From: Ramlibacter sp.
GTDB taxonomy: Bacteria; Pseudomonadota; Gammaproteobacteria; Burkholderiales; Burkholderiaceae_C
DNA length: 51,959 nt
Direction of reading: 5' to 3'
NCBI GenBank assembly: GCA_021323335.1
Contig: JAJTCN010000033.1
Location: forward strand, 1 to 51,959
Shown: one piece after another, positions 8,361 through 17,464 of the stretch
Numbering within the stretch: the stretch's first letter is position 1
How the letters are laid out: each line of letters starts with the position of its first letter
Position numbers and translations under genes: made by a program
The notes under the pieces: generated by a model
Seen by the model: the letters and a program-made list of their open reading frames with translations, nothing else
The model's database searches: none
What the model was told of the DNA's origin: nothing

Positions 8361-9179
8361 TTATTCGTAGGGGCCCATGCGCACGTAGGCGCCGCCCTGG
8401 AGCAGGACCGCCGGGTCCTGCAGGTCCAGCGTGGGTTGCGCCGCCTCGCGCGCCGCGCGGTAAGGCTCCGAGCTGTCCTGCGGGCGAAAGCCGATGTGGC
8501 GCGCCGGGGTGTTGTCCCACCAGGTCCTGGCGTTGTCGGACATGCCGTAGACGATGCTGTGGCCGACGACGGGCGCGGTCAAGCTGGCAACCACCAGCCG
8601 CTCCAGGTCGTCGTAGCTGAGCCAGGTGGCCAGCATCCGGCGGTCCTTCGGCTCGGGGAAGGAGGAGCCGATGCGCAGGCAGACGGTTTCGATGCCGTAG
8701 CGGTCGAAGTAGAAGCGCGAGAGGTTCTCGCCGAAGGCCTTGGACACCCCGTAGTAGCCGTCCGGCCGCACCGGCATCGTCGCATCGATCACCTCGTCCT
8801 GCCGGTAGAAGCCGGTGACGTGGTTGGAGCTGGCGAAGACGATGCGCTTGACGCCATGCCGGCGCGCGGCCTCGTACAGGTTGTACACGCCGATGATGTT
8901 GGCCTGCAGGACGGGCTCGAAAGCCTGCTCGGTCGAGATGCCGCCGAGGTGGACGACGGCGTCGATGCCCTGGAGCAGCGCATGGATGGCGGGCTGGTCT
9001 TCCAGCGCCGCCTGCACCACCTCTTCTCCCGGCGCGGCGGCCGCCATCGCGGCGACGTCGCTCACGCGCAGCAGGGTGCATCGGGGCCGCAGCCGCGGGC
9101 GCAGTTGCTGGCCCAGGGCGCCGGCGGCGCCGGTCAGCAGCAGGCGGCCGAGGGCCGGGGTGGAAGGGGCTGGGGTCAT
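8361..9179 (-). CDS. udh: Uronate dehydrogenase (SDR/epimerase fold)
   Basis: A 272-residue extended-SDR oxidoreductase closely resembling Agrobacterium/Pseudomonas uronate dehydrogenase, which oxidises galacturonate or glucuronate with NAD+ to the aldarolactone. The Rossmann motif GAAGALG is at 17-23. The family-specific stretches VHLGGIS (76-82), NIIGVYNLYEAA (94-105) and ASSNH (116-120), and the catalytic Y143xxxK147, are all present. First gene of the minus-strand operon that continues into dctPQM, the dehydrogenase and the lactonase; it is divergent from the GntR regulator. It supplies the substrate for the lactonase and the aldarate dehydratases. Confidence 0.88.
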   Translation of the reverse strand: MTPAPSTPALGRLLLTGAAGALGQQLRPRLRPRCTLLRVSDVAAMAAAAPGEEVVQAALEDQPAIHALLQGIDAVVHLGGISTEQAFEPVLQANIIGVYNLYEAARRHGVKRIVFASSNHVTGFYRQDEVIDATMPVRPDGYYGVSKAFGENLSRFYFDRYGIETVCLRIGSSFPEPKDRRMLATWLSYDDLERLVVASLTAPVVGHSIVYGMSDNARTWWDNTPARHIGFRPQDSSEPYRAAREAAQPTLDLQDPAVLLQGGAYVRMGPYE

Positions 9180-9218
9180 GTCGTCCTTGGGGCGCCTGCT
9201 ACAGTGCGGCGAAAATGC

Positions 9219-9247
9219 TTGTCATCTCTCATCAGTCGTCGTACAAG
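9219..9247 (+). promoter_or_regulatory. Candidate sigma70 promoter with GntR-type operator before the regulator gene
   Basis: TTGTCA (9219-9224) and TACAAG (9242-9247) are spaced 17 bp, a plausible -35/-10 pair for the regulator gene. TCGTCGTACAA (9236-9246) fits the FadR-subfamily operator pattern TNGTNNNACNA and overlaps the -10, which would suit autoregulation and control of the divergent udh operon. No experimental support. Confidence 0.45.
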
Positions 9248-9288
9248 TATGGGCATGCCGTCGCTGCCGGCCAGAGAGGGTTTACCCG

Positions 9289-10005
9289 ATGAATGAAGTG
9301 GTCCGTCGCCGCCCCCGCGGGCTGGCCCATGACCTGGTCGACACGCTGGGCGGCCGCGTGAGGGACGGCTCGCTGGCGCCGGGCGAGAAGCTGCCGACCG
9401 AGGCGGCCATCATGGAGGAGTTCGGCGTCAGCCGCACCGTGGTGCGCGAAGCCATCTCGCGCCTGCAGGCCGCCGGCCTGGTGGCCACGCGGCACGGCGT
9501 CGGCACCTTCGTCGTCGGCATGGGCGACGCCACCACCTTCCGCATCTCGCCCGACCAGCTGGGCACGCTGCAGGACGTCATCGCCGTGCTGGAACTGCGC
9601 ATCGGCGTCGAGACCGAGAGCGCCGCGCTGGCAGCCATGCGCCGCACGCCGGAGAACCTGGACACCCTGCGCCATGCGCTGCGGGCCTTCACCTCGGCGC
9701 TCGAGGAAGGGCGGGACGCGGTCGGCCCCGACTTCCAGTTCCACCTGGAGATCGCGAAAGCGACGCAGAACCATCACTTCGTGGACCTGATGGCGACGCT
9801 GGGCGGGATGATGATCCCGCGCGCCCGGCTCGAGCCCGGGCCGCTGACGCCGGAGCGCCAGGCCTACCTGCGGCGCGTGAACGCCGAACACGAGAACATC
9901 GTGGACGCGATCTCGCGGCAGGACCCGGAAGCGGCGCGCGCGGCCATGCGCACCCACCTGGCCAACAGCCGGGAGCGGCGCAAGCGGCTGGCGGAGCAGC
10001 GCTAA
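9289..10005 (+). CDS. GntR family transcriptional regulator, FadR/FCD subfamily
   Basis: A 238-residue regulator with an N-terminal winged helix-turn-helix (about 10-75; EKLPTEAAIMEEFGVSRTVV then REAISRLQAAGLV) and an all-helical FCD effector domain (about 90-225, with metal/effector His and Asp positions such as FQFHLEIAKATQN). Such proteins bind sugar acids and release their operators. It sits between the udh/TRAP operon and the kdgD-garD-gudD operon and probably represses both. ATG at 9289 is preceded by AGAGAGGG at good spacing. Upstream in-frame sequence lacks homology and is not counted. Confidence 0.88.
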   Translation: MNEVVRRRPRGLAHDLVDTLGGRVRDGSLAPGEKLPTEAAIMEEFGVSRTVVREAISRLQAAGLVATRHGVGTFVVGMGDATTFRISPDQLGTLQDVIAVLELRIGVETESAALAAMRRTPENLDTLRHALRAFTSALEEGRDAVGPDFQFHLEIAKATQNHHFVDLMATLGGMMIPRARLEPGPLTPERQAYLRRVNAEHENIVDAISRQDPEAARAAMRTHLANSRERRKRLAEQR

Positions 10006-10048
10006 AACACTGCATCGGAGTCGGAATTAGGAACCGACGTCGGACCAG

Positions 10049-10067
10049 GTCGTATGATGTCGTACCT
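10049..10067 (+). promoter_or_regulatory. Candidate operator/-10 element before kdgD
   Basis: TATGAT (10053-10058) is a good -10 candidate for the kdgD operon. Next to it ATGTCGTACCT (10057-10067) shares the 7-mer GTCGTAC with the operator candidate at 9236-9246 and the GT-NNN-AC core of FadR-type sites. Short matches like this also arise by chance. Confidence 0.35.
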
Positions 10068-10084
10068 CTTTCGCCGGAATCCGC

Positions 10085-10996
10085 ATGTCCCCCTCCGAAC
10101 TGAAGACGGCCCTCTCCTCGGGCCTGCTGTCCTTCCCCCTCACCGATTTCGACAGTGAACTGCGCTTCGAGCCCAAGGGCTATGCGCAGCGCCTGGAATG
10201 GCTGATGCCGTACGGCGCCACCGTGCTGTTCGCCGCCGGCGGCACCGGCGAGTTCTTCTCGCTCGAGCCGCAGGAATACGCCGCCGTCATCAAGACCGCG
10301 GCCGACACCTGCCGCGGCCGCGTGCCCATCGTGGGCGGCGCCGGCGGCGGGACCACCCTGGCCATCAAGTACGCCCAGGAAGCAGAACGCAACGGCGCGC
10401 AGGGCGTGCTGCTGCTGCCGCACTACCTGACCGAAGCCACGCAGGACGGCCTGGTGCAGCACGTGGAAGCCGTGTGCAAGAGCGTGAAGATCGGCGTCAT
10501 CGTCTACAACCGCGGCGCCACGCGCCTGACCGCCGAATCCCTGCTGAAGCTGGCCGAGCGCTGCCCCAACCTGATCGGCTTCAAGGACGGCACCGGCGAC
10601 ATCGAGCGCATGGTGTCCATCCGCCAGAAGCTGGGCGACCGCTTCGCCATGATCGGCGGCATGCCCACCCACGAGGTCTACGCCCACGCGTACAAGGCCC
10701 TGGGCGTGCCCACCTATTCGTCGGCCATCTTCAACTTCATCCCGCGCACGGCGATGGAGTTCTACAACGCCTACTGGGCCGGCGACACCGCCGCCACCGG
10801 GCGCCTGATCGACGAATTCTTCCTGCCCTACCTGGCCATCCGCGCCAAGGGCGAAGGCTACGCGGTGTCCATCGTCAAGGCCGGCGCCACCATCGTCGGC
10901 AAGTCGGCCGGCCCGGTGCGCCCGCCCCTGTCGGACCTGAAGCCGCAGGAAGTGGAAGAACTCGCGGCCCTGATCCGCAAGCTTGGCCCCCAGTAA
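10085..10996 (+). CDS. kdgD: 5-dehydro-4-deoxyglucarate dehydratase
   Basis: A 303-residue class I aldolase-fold enzyme of the DapA superfamily, closely matching KdgD. It decarboxylates and dehydrates 5-keto-4-deoxy-D-glucarate to 2-ketoglutarate semialdehyde. The Schiff-base lysine is K167 in GFKDGTGD, the conserved tyrosine is Y141 in VYNRGATR, and the GGTGEFFSL motif (52-60) is typical. It is the first structural gene of the plus-strand aldarate operon, followed 25 bp later by a Bug receptor. Its product is the substrate of the dehydrogenase at 15002-16441. Length equals characterised homologues. Confidence 0.95.
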   Translation: MSPSELKTALSSGLLSFPLTDFDSELRFEPKGYAQRLEWLMPYGATVLFAAGGTGEFFSLEPQEYAAVIKTAADTCRGRVPIVGGAGGGTTLAIKYAQEAERNGAQGVLLLPHYLTEATQDGLVQHVEAVCKSVKIGVIVYNRGATRLTAESLLKLAERCPNLIGFKDGTGDIERMVSIRQKLGDRFAMIGGMPTHEVYAHAYKALGVPTYSSAIFNFIPRTAMEFYNAYWAGDTAATGRLIDEFFLPYLAIRAKGEGYAVSIVKAGATIVGKSAGPVRPPLSDLKPQEVEELAALIRKLGPQ

Positions 10997-11021
10997 GACG
11001 CAACCAAGGAGACCCCGAACC

Positions 11022-11981
11022 ATGATCAAGAAAACCCTGATGGGCCTGGCCCTCGCCGTGTCCGCCGTGACCGCCCTGGCCGCCTACCCCGAGAAGACCG
11101 TCACGCTGGTCGTGCCCTTCCCGCCGGGCGGCTCCACCGACGCCATCGCGCGCGTCATCGGCCAGAAGCTGCAGGAAAAGCTCGGCCAGACCTTCATCGT
11201 CGAGAACCGCGCCGGCGCCACCGGCACCATCGCCGCCGCCTACATCAAGCGCGCGCCGGCCGACGGCTACACCCTGTTCGTGTCCTCGCTCGGCCCGTTC
11301 GTCATCGCCCCGCACCTGATCAAGGGCGTGCAGTACGACGCGCTGAAGGACCTGGACCCGATCACGGTGGCCGTGCAGGCGCCCAACGTGCTGGTGGTGC
11401 CCGCCAACTCGCCGTACAAGAACGTCGCCGAGCTGCTCGACGGCCTGAAGAAGAATCCGGGCAAGGTGAGCTTCGCCTCCTCGGGCAACGGCTCCTCCGA
11501 CCACCTGTCGGCCGAACTGCTCTGGCAGCAGACCAGCACCAACGGCCTGCATGTGCCGTACAAGGGCGGCGGCCCCGCCATCAACGACCTGCTCGGCGCG
11601 CAAGTCGACGCCGCGTTCGTCAACATCAACAGCATCATCCAGCACATCAAGGCGGGCAAGGTGCGCGCGCTGGGCATCTCCTCGGAAAAGCGCAACCCGC
11701 TGCTGCCCGAGGTCCCGACGCTGCAGGAACAGGGCGTCAAGGGCGCCGAGGTCCAGTCCTGGCAGGCCGTGGCCGGCCCGAAGGGCCTGCCGGCGGACGT
11801 GAAGGCGAAGCTGCAGGCCGAGATCAAGGCCGCGCTGAACGACCCGGCCGTGAAGGACAAGCTGCTGGCCCAGGGCTTCGAGATCGTGGCCAACACGCCG
11901 GATGAGTTCGCGCGCTTCCAGGCCGTGGAATTCGCCAAGTGGAAGAACCTGATCGAAACGCGCAAGATCACGGCGGACTGA
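11022..11981 (+). CDS. Bug family tripartite tricarboxylate receptor (periplasmic binding protein)
   Basis: A 319-residue periplasmic receptor of the Bug/TctC family. The signal peptide spans about residues 1-21 ([20 protein letters not shown]). Family hallmarks are [30 protein letters not shown] and the [11 protein letters not shown] region. The start at 11022 is set by AAGGAGACC upstream. Embedded between kdgD and garD, so an aldarate or lactone ligand is likely (inference). No tctA/tctB membrane partners lie in the window; like many Bug proteins it may act with a distant permease or as a sensor. Confidence 0.88.
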   Translation: MIKKTLMGLALAVSAVTALAAYPEKTVTLVVPFPPGGSTDAIARVIGQKLQEKLGQTFIVENRAGATGTIAAAYIKRAPADGYTLFVSSLGPFVIAPHLIKGVQYDALKDLDPITVAVQAPNVLVVPANSPYKNVAELLDGLKKNPGKVSFASSGNGSSDHLSAELLWQQTSTNGLHVPYKGGGPAINDLLGAQVDAAFVNINSIIQHIKAGKVRALGISSEKRNPLLPEVPTLQEQGVKGAEVQSWQAVAGPKGLPADVKAKLQAEIKAALNDPAVKDKLLAQGFEIVANTPDEFARFQAVEFAKWKNLIETRKITAD

Positions 11982-12000
11982 CACCCTGGGGGCCTTCGCC

Positions 12001-13554
12001 ATGAATTCGACTCCGCGCCGCATCCGCATGCACGAGGCGGACAACGTGGCCATCGTCGCCAACGACGGCGGCCTGGCCGAGGGCGCCGCGTTCGAGGACG
12101 GGCTGGTGCTGCGCGAGCGGGTGCCGCAGGGCCACAAGGTGGCCCTGGCCGACATCCCGGCCGGGGGCGAAGTGCGGCGCTACGACGTGGTGATCGGCCG
12201 CGCCCTGAAGGACATCCGCGCCGGCAGCTGGGTGCACGAGCGCCTGCTGGCGATGCCCGAGGCGGCCAGCCTCGAAGGGCTGCCGATGGCCACCGCGAAA
12301 TCCGCGCCGCTGGCCCCGCTGGAGGGCTACACCTTCGAGGGCTACCGCAACGCCGACGGCAGCGTCGGCACGCGCAACATCCTGGCGATCACCCAGACCG
12401 TGCAGTGCGTGGCCGGCGTCACCGACTTCGCGGTCGACCGCATCCGCAAGGAGCTGCTGCCGCGCTACCCGAACGTCGACGACGTCGTGGCGCTGGAACA
12501 CGGCTACGGCTGCGGCGTGGCGATCGACGCGCCGGATGCGGTGGTGCCGATCCGCACGTTGCGCAACATCAGCCTCAACCCCAACTTCGGCGGCGAGGTG
12601 ATGGTGGTCAGCCTGGGATGCGAGAAGCTGCAGCCCGAGCGCCTGCTGCCGCCCGGCAGCATCCCCCTCGTGGACCAGCGCGGCGACGGCAGCCTGGACG
12701 TGGTGCGGCTGCAGGACGACGCGCACGTCGGCTTCATGTCCATGGTGGAGTCCATCATGCGACAGGCCGAGGTGCACCTGAAGAAACTGGATGCGCGCCG
12801 GCGCGAGACCGTGCCGGCCAGCGAGCTGGTGGTCGGCGTGCAGTGCGGCGGCAGCGACGCCTTCTCCGGCGTCACCGCCAATCCGGCGGTGGGCTTCTGC
12901 AGCGACCTGCTGGTGCGCGCGGGCGCCACCGTGATGTTCTCCGAGACCACCGAAGTACGCGACGGCGTGGCCCAGCTCACGGCGCGCGCCACCACGCCGG
13001 CCGTGGCCGAGGCGGTGGTGCGCGAGATGGCCTGGTACGACGCCTACCTGCAGCGCGGCAGCGTCGACCGCAGCGCCAACACCGCCCCCGGCAACAAGGC
13101 CGGCGGCCTGTCGAACATCGTCGAGAAGGCGATGGGCTCGATCGTCAAGTCCGGCACCGCGCCGATCTCCGGCGTGCTCGCGCCCGGCGAGAAGCTGCCG
13201 CACAAGGGCCTGTTCTACGCCGCCACGCCGGCCAGCGACTTCATCTGCGGCACGCTGCAGCTGGCCGCCGGCATGAACCTGCACGTCTTCACCACCGGCC
13301 GCGGCACGCCCTACGGACTGGCCGAAGTGCCGGTGATCAAGGTGGCCACGCGCAGCGACCTGGCACGCCGCTGGCACGACCTGATGGATGTCAATGCCGG
13401 CGTCATCGCCGACGGCGAAGCGACCATCGAAGACGTGGGCTGGCAACTGTTCCGCCTGATGCTCGAAGTCGCCAGCGGCCGCAGGAAGACCTGGGCCGAG
13501 CAGTGGAAGCTGCACAACGCGCTCGTGCTGTTCAACCCGGCTCCCGTGACCTGA
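12001..13554 (+). CDS. garD: Galactarate dehydratase
   Basis: A 517-residue member of the UxaA/GarD family that dehydrates galactarate to 5-keto-4-deoxyglucarate. The N-terminal SAF-type domain occupies about residues 10-95 and the large catalytic domain the remainder. Family motifs seen are [38 protein letters not shown], the [18 protein letters not shown] stretch and [11 protein letters not shown]. Cysteines in GYGCG and LGCE and histidine H165 (EHGYG) are the probable iron-binding residues. Length matches the E. coli protein (523). It lies 19 bp after the Bug gene and 14 bp before gudD. Confidence 0.92.
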   Translation: MNSTPRRIRMHEADNVAIVANDGGLAEGAAFEDGLVLRERVPQGHKVALADIPAGGEVRRYDVVIGRALKDIRAGSWVHERLLAMPEAASLEGLPMATAKSAPLAPLEGYTFEGYRNADGSVGTRNILAITQTVQCVAGVTDFAVDRIRKELLPRYPNVDDVVALEHGYGCGVAIDAPDAVVPIRTLRNISLNPNFGGEVMVVSLGCEKLQPERLLPPGSIPLVDQRGDGSLDVVRLQDDAHVGFMSMVESIMRQAEVHLKKLDARRRETVPASELVVGVQCGGSDAFSGVTANPAVGFCSDLLVRAGATVMFSETTEVRDGVAQLTARATTPAVAEAVVREMAWYDAYLQRGSVDRSANTAPGNKAGGLSNIVEKAMGSIVKSGTAPISGVLAPGEKLPHKGLFYAATPASDFICGTLQLAAGMNLHVFTTGRGTPYGLAEVPVIKVATRSDLARRWHDLMDVNAGVIADGEATIEDVGWQLFRLMLEVASGRRKTWAEQWKLHNALVLFNPAPVT

Positions 13555-13568
13555 TTTCCTTTTTCCCA

Positions 13569-14894
13569 ATGACCGCACCCATCGTCAAGAGCATGCGCGT
13601 CGTCCCGGTGGCGGGACGCGACGGCATGCTGCTCAACCTCTCCGGCGCGCACGCGCCGTTCTTCACCCGCAACATCGTCATCGTCACCGACAGCGCCGGC
13701 CACACCGGCCTGGGCGAAGTGCCGGGCGGCGAGAAGATCCGCCAGACGCTGGAGGACGCGCGCCCGCTGGTCGAAGGCCAGGGCATCGGCAAGCTGCAGG
13801 CGGTGCTGAATGCCATGCGCGCGAAGTTCGCCGACCGTGACGCCGGCGGTCGCGGCAACCAGACCTTCGACCTGCGCACGACGATTCACGCGGTCACGGC
13901 CGTCGAATCGGCGCTGCTCGACCTGCAAGGCCAGCACATGGGCGTTCCCGTTGCCGCGCTGCTCGGCGAAGGCCAGCAACGCGACGCCGTGCAGATGCTC
14001 GGCTACCTGTTCTACGTCGGCGACCGCAAGAAGACCAAGCTGCCGTACGCGTCGGAACCCGAAGCGGAGGATGACTGGCTGCGCCTGCGCCACGAAGAGG
14101 CCATGACGCCGGCTGCGATCGTGCGCCTGGCCGAGGCGACGCAGAAGCGCTACGGCTTCCAGGACTTCAAGCTCAAGGGCGGCGTGCTGAGCGGCGACGA
14201 GGAAGTCGAAGCGGTCACGGCCCTGCACGAGCGCTTTCCGCAAGCGCGCGTCACGCTGGACCCCAACGGCGGCTGGCTGCTGAAGGACGCGATCCGCCTG
14301 GGCAAGAAGATGCAGGGCATCGTCGCCTACGCGGAAGATCCTTGTGGCGCCGAGGACGGATTCTCCGGCCGGGAAGTCATGGCGGAATTCCGCCGCGCCA
14401 CCGGCCTGCCGACCGCGACCAACATGGTGGCGACCGACTGGCGCCAGATGGCTCACTCGCTGGCCCTGCAATCGGTCGACATCCCGCTGGCCGACCCGCA
14501 TTTCTGGACCATGGCCGGTTCGGTGCGCGTGGCGCAGACCTGCCGCGACTGGGGCCTGACGTGGGGCTCGCATTCCAACAACCACTTCGACATCTCGCTG
14601 GCGATGTTCACCCACGTCGGCGCCGCGGCGCCCGGCAAGGTGACGGCCATCGACACGCACTGGATCTGGCAGGACGGCCAGCGCCTGACGAAGCAGCCGC
14701 TGCAGATCCGCGGCGGCTTCATCGAGGTGCCGAAGAAGCCCGGGCTGGGCATCGAGATCGACGAAGGCGAACTGGCCAAGGCCAACGCCCTGTACCAGCA
14801 GCACGGCCTGGGCGCGCGCGACGACGCGATCGCGATGCAGTTCCTGGTGCCGAACTGGAAGTTCGATCCGAAGCGGCCCTGTCTGGTGCGATGA
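13569..14894 (+). CDS. gudD: Glucarate dehydratase (enolase superfamily)
   Basis: A 441-residue enolase-superfamily dehydratase converting D-glucarate to 5-keto-4-deoxyglucarate. All catalytic positions align with E. coli GudD at a constant offset of 4: K201/K203 in KLKGG, metal ligands D231 (LDPNGGW), E256 (AEDPCG) and N285 (TNMVATD), and catalytic H335 (SHSNNHFD). Having both garD and gudD lets the cluster use aldarates from galacturonate and from glucuronate. The start ATG at 13569 is 14 bp after garD. It is followed by a REP-like pair before the dehydrogenase gene. Confidence 0.95.
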   Translation: MTAPIVKSMRVVPVAGRDGMLLNLSGAHAPFFTRNIVIVTDSAGHTGLGEVPGGEKIRQTLEDARPLVEGQGIGKLQAVLNAMRAKFADRDAGGRGNQTFDLRTTIHAVTAVESALLDLQGQHMGVPVAALLGEGQQRDAVQMLGYLFYVGDRKKTKLPYASEPEAEDDWLRLRHEEAMTPAAIVRLAEATQKRYGFQDFKLKGGVLSGDEEVEAVTALHERFPQARVTLDPNGGWLLKDAIRLGKKMQGIVAYAEDPCGAEDGFSGREVMAEFRRATGLPTATNMVATDWRQMAHSLALQSVDIPLADPHFWTMAGSVRVAQTCRDWGLTWGSHSNNHFDISLAMFTHVGAAAPGKVTAIDTHWIWQDGQRLTKQPLQIRGGFIEVPKKPGLGIEIDEGELAKANALYQQHGLGARDDAIAMQFLVPNWKFDPKRPCLVR

Positions 14895-14900
14895 ATTCTT

Positions 14901-14980
14901 CCCTCCCCCTCTGGGGGAGGGCCGGGGTGGGGGCGCTCGGCGGAGGGCCCCCATCCCAACCTTCCCCCAGAGGGGGAAGG
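14901..14980. repeat. Paired REP-like palindromes between gudD and the dehydrogenase gene
   Basis: Two inverted copies of the core: CCCTCCCCCTCTGGGGGAGG at 14901-14920 and CTTCCCCCAGAGGGGGAAGG at 14961-14980, flanking a G/C-rich spacer (BIME-like layout). It sits inside an operon, so it may modulate mRNA stability or downstream expression. Same family as 230-264. Confidence 0.8.
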
Positions 14981-15001
14981 AGTGAAGGCAAGGAGACCCG
15001 A

Positions 15002-16441
15002 ATGTTCAAGAACCTCATCAACGGCGAGTGGGTCGAAGGCCCCCGCGTCTCGCGCAACATCAATCCCTCCGATACCCGCGACCTCGTCGGCGAGTACGCG
15101 CAGGCCGACGCCGAACAGGCGCGCGCGGCGATCGGCGCCGCGGCCAAGGCTGCTTCGGCATGGGGCCTCTCCACCCCCCAGCAGCGCTTCGACATCCTCG
15201 ACGCCGCCGGCGCCGAGATCCTGGCGCGGCGCAACGAGCTGGGCGACCTGCTCGCCCGCGAGGAAGGCAAGACGCTGCCGGAAGCCATCGGCGAAGTCGC
15301 GCGCGCCGGCAACATCTTCAAGTTCTTCGCCGGCGAAGCGCTGCGCGTCGGCGGTGAGGTCGTGCCTTCCGTGCGGCCCGGCATCGGCGTCGAAGTCACG
15401 CGCGAGCCGGTCGGCGTGGTCGGCCTGATCACGCCCTGGAACTTCCCCATCGCCATTCCCGCCTGGAAGGTCGCGCCGGCGCTGGCCTTCGGCAACGCCG
15501 TCGTCCTCAAGCCGGCGGACCTGGTGCCGGGCAGCGCCTGGGCCCTCGCCGACATCCTGCACCGCGCGGGCCTGCCCGCCGGCGTCTTCAACCTGGTCAT
15601 GGGCCGCGGTTCCGAAGTCGGCCAGGTGCTGCTGGACGACAGGCGCGTCAACGCCATCAGCTTCACCGGCTCCGTCGCCACCGGCCAGCGCATCGCCGCC
15701 GCCTGCGTGGCGCGCATGGCGAAGTTCCAGCTCGAGATGGGCGGCAAGAACCCCATGGTCGTGCTCGACGACGCCGATCTCGACGTCGCCGTCAACGCCG
15801 CCATCAACAGCGGATTCTTCTCCACCGGCCAGCGCTGCACGGCGTCGTCGCGCCTGATCGTCACCGAAGGCATCCACGACCGCTTCGTGGAGGCGATGGC
15901 CCGGCGCATCGCGACGCTGAAGGTGGACGACGCCCGCAAGGCCGGCACCGAGATCGGCCCGGTGGTCGACGAAAAGCAGCTGGCGCAGGACCTCGAGTAC
16001 ATCGGCATCGGCAAGGGCGAAGGCGCGCGGCTGGTGGCCGGCGGCGAAGCGATGCAGAACAACGCCGACGGCGCGCCGGGCTGGTACCTGAAGCCGGCGC
16101 TGTTCGCCGACACCACCCCGGCGATGCGCATCAACAAGGAAGAGATCTTCGGCCCCGTGGTCAGCGTCCTGCGGGCGAAGAACTACGACGAGGCCTTGTC
16201 GCTGGCGAACGACACCGAGTTCGGCCTCTGCGCCGGCATCGCCACCACCTCGCTCAAGCATGCAACGCACTTCAAGCGCCATTCGCAGGCGGGCATGGTG
16301 ATGGTGAACCTGCCGACGGCGGGCGTGGACTACCACGTGCCGTTCGGCGGGCGCAAGGGCTCCAGCTACGGCCCGCGCGAGCAGGGGCGCTATGCGGCGG
16401 AGTTCTACACCACGGTCAAGACGGCCTACACCCAGGCCTGA
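15002..16441 (+). CDS. 2-ketoglutarate semialdehyde (2,5-dioxovalerate) dehydrogenase
   Basis: A 479-residue aldehyde dehydrogenase superfamily enzyme. The catalytic cysteine is C279 (TGQRCTA), the general base E245 (LEMGGKNP) and the oxyanion asparagine N147 (TPWNFPIA). The cofactor loop FTGSVATGQ is at 221-229. It follows the kdgD/garD/gudD set and supplies the last step, 2-ketoglutarate semialdehyde to 2-oxoglutarate, so that function is assigned from family resemblance plus context. AAGGAGA (14990-14996) sets the start. An intrinsic terminator follows its stop. Confidence 0.9.
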   Translation: MFKNLINGEWVEGPRVSRNINPSDTRDLVGEYAQADAEQARAAIGAAAKAASAWGLSTPQQRFDILDAAGAEILARRNELGDLLAREEGKTLPEAIGEVARAGNIFKFFAGEALRVGGEVVPSVRPGIGVEVTREPVGVVGLITPWNFPIAIPAWKVAPALAFGNAVVLKPADLVPGSAWALADILHRAGLPAGVFNLVMGRGSEVGQVLLDDRRVNAISFTGSVATGQRIAAACVARMAKFQLEMGGKNPMVVLDDADLDVAVNAAINSGFFSTGQRCTASSRLIVTEGIHDRFVEAMARRIATLKVDDARKAGTEIGPVVDEKQLAQDLEYIGIGKGEGARLVAGGEAMQNNADGAPGWYLKPALFADTTPAMRINKEEIFGPVVSVLRAKNYDEALSLANDTEFGLCAGIATTSLKHATHFKRHSQAGMVMVNLPTAGVDYHVPFGGRKGSSYGPREQGRYAAEFYTTVKTAYTQA

Positions 16442-16445
16442 GGCG

Positions 16446-16474
16446 AGGCGTCGCGAATGCGGCGCCTTTTTTTT
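16446..16474 (+). terminator. Rho-independent terminator after the aldarate operon
   Basis: A 9-bp stem (AGGCGTCGC / GCGGCGCCT, one G-U pair) with loop GAAT is followed by eight T residues. It lies directly after the dehydrogenase stop and before the second Bug gene, so that gene is either read from its own promoter or from readthrough. Confidence 0.85.
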
Positions 16475-16495
16475 ATCTGTGCGAGGAAACTAGAG

Positions 16496-17464
16496 ATGAC
16501 CATCACCCGCCGCAAGGCCCTGCTGTCCACCGCCGCGGCCATCGCCGCGCCGGCCGTGTTCGCGCAAGCCGGCTGGCCCTCGAAGCCGCTGCGCATCGTC
16601 GTGCCCTACCCGCCCGGCGGCTCCTCCGACATCATCGCCCGCGCGATCAGCAACGTGATGTCCGAGTCGCTCAAGCAGTCGGTGGTGGTCGACAACAAGC
16701 CGGGCGCCAACGGCAACCTCGGCGCGGACCTGGTCGCGAAGTCGGCGCCGGACGGCTACACGATGCTGCTCTGCGACGTCGGCGCGCTGGCGATCTCGCC
16801 TTCCATGTACCCGAAGCTGCCGTTCGACCCGTCGAAGGAATTGCGCGGCGCGACGATGCTGGCCTACTCGCCGCACCTGCTGGTGGTGCACCCCTCGGTG
16901 CCGGTCAGCAACCTGAAGGAACTGGTCGCGCTGTCGAAGCAGAAGGACCTGAACTTCGCGGTCAGCGGCACCGGCGGCGCGCCGCACCTCGCCGGCATCT
17001 CGCTGGCCCAGGCCGTGGGCGCGCGCTGGGAGTACGTGCCCTACAAGGGCGGCAGCCAGGCCATCACCGACACCGTGGGCGGCCAGACGCAGGTGATGAT
17101 GAACGGGATGCTGGCCACCTATCCGCACGTGCAGAGCGGCAAGCTCAAGCTGCTGGCCGTCTCCAAGCGCTCGCGCATGCCGCTGATCGGCGACGTGCCC
17201 ACCATCGCCGAACAGGGCGTGCCCGGCTTCGAGTCCGGCAGCTGGCAGGGCATGCTGGTGCCGAAGGGCACGCCGGATGCCATCGTGCAGAAGCTCAATG
17301 CCGCCCTGGTGAGCGCGATCCGCTCGCCGGACGTGCGCGCGCGGCTGGCCGGCCAGGGCGCGGAGGTGGTGACCATGACGCCGGCGGAGCAGGACAAGTT
17401 CTTCGAGGCGGAACGCAAGCGCTGGGCGCAGGTGGTCGCCTCCGCCGGCCTCAAGGCGGAGTGA
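16496..17464 (+). CDS. Bug family tripartite tricarboxylate receptor
   Basis: A 322-residue periplasmic receptor of the Bug/TctC family. The N-terminus has a twin-arginine-like stretch (MTITRRKALLSTAAAIAAPAV) ending in a cleavage site near VFAQAG. Family motifs are VPYPPGGSSDIIARAI, DNKPGANG, APDGYT, EYVPYKGGSQA and GDVPTIAEQG. ATG 16496 is preferred over an in-frame ATG at 16457, which would lie inside the terminator. Its 3' end overlaps the convergent NMN adenylyltransferase gene by 14 bp. The ligand is unknown; proximity to the aldarate genes suggests a sugar acid. Confidence 0.85.
   Translation: MTITRRKALLSTAAAIAAPAVFAQAGWPSKPLRIVVPYPPGGSSDIIARAISNVMSESLKQSVVVDNKPGANGNLGADLVAKSAPDGYTMLLCDVGALAISPSMYPKLPFDPSKELRGATMLAYSPHLLVVHPSVPVSNLKELVALSKQKDLNFAVSGTGGAPHLAGISLAQAVGARWEYVPYKGGSQAITDTVGGQTQVMMNGMLATYPHVQSGKLKLLAVSKRSRMPLIGDVPTIAEQGVPGFESGSWQGMLVPKGTPDAIVQKLNAALVSAIRSPDVRARLAGQGAEVVTMTPAEQDKFFEAERKRWAQVVASAGLKAE

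Noticed and set aside
11968..13578. Long minus-strand open frame opposite garD (and similar ones opposite other genes)
   Set aside because: GC-rich coding DNA commonly leaves long antisense frames; the translation is His/Gly/Arg/Val-rich without domain signatures, while garD on the other strand is certain.
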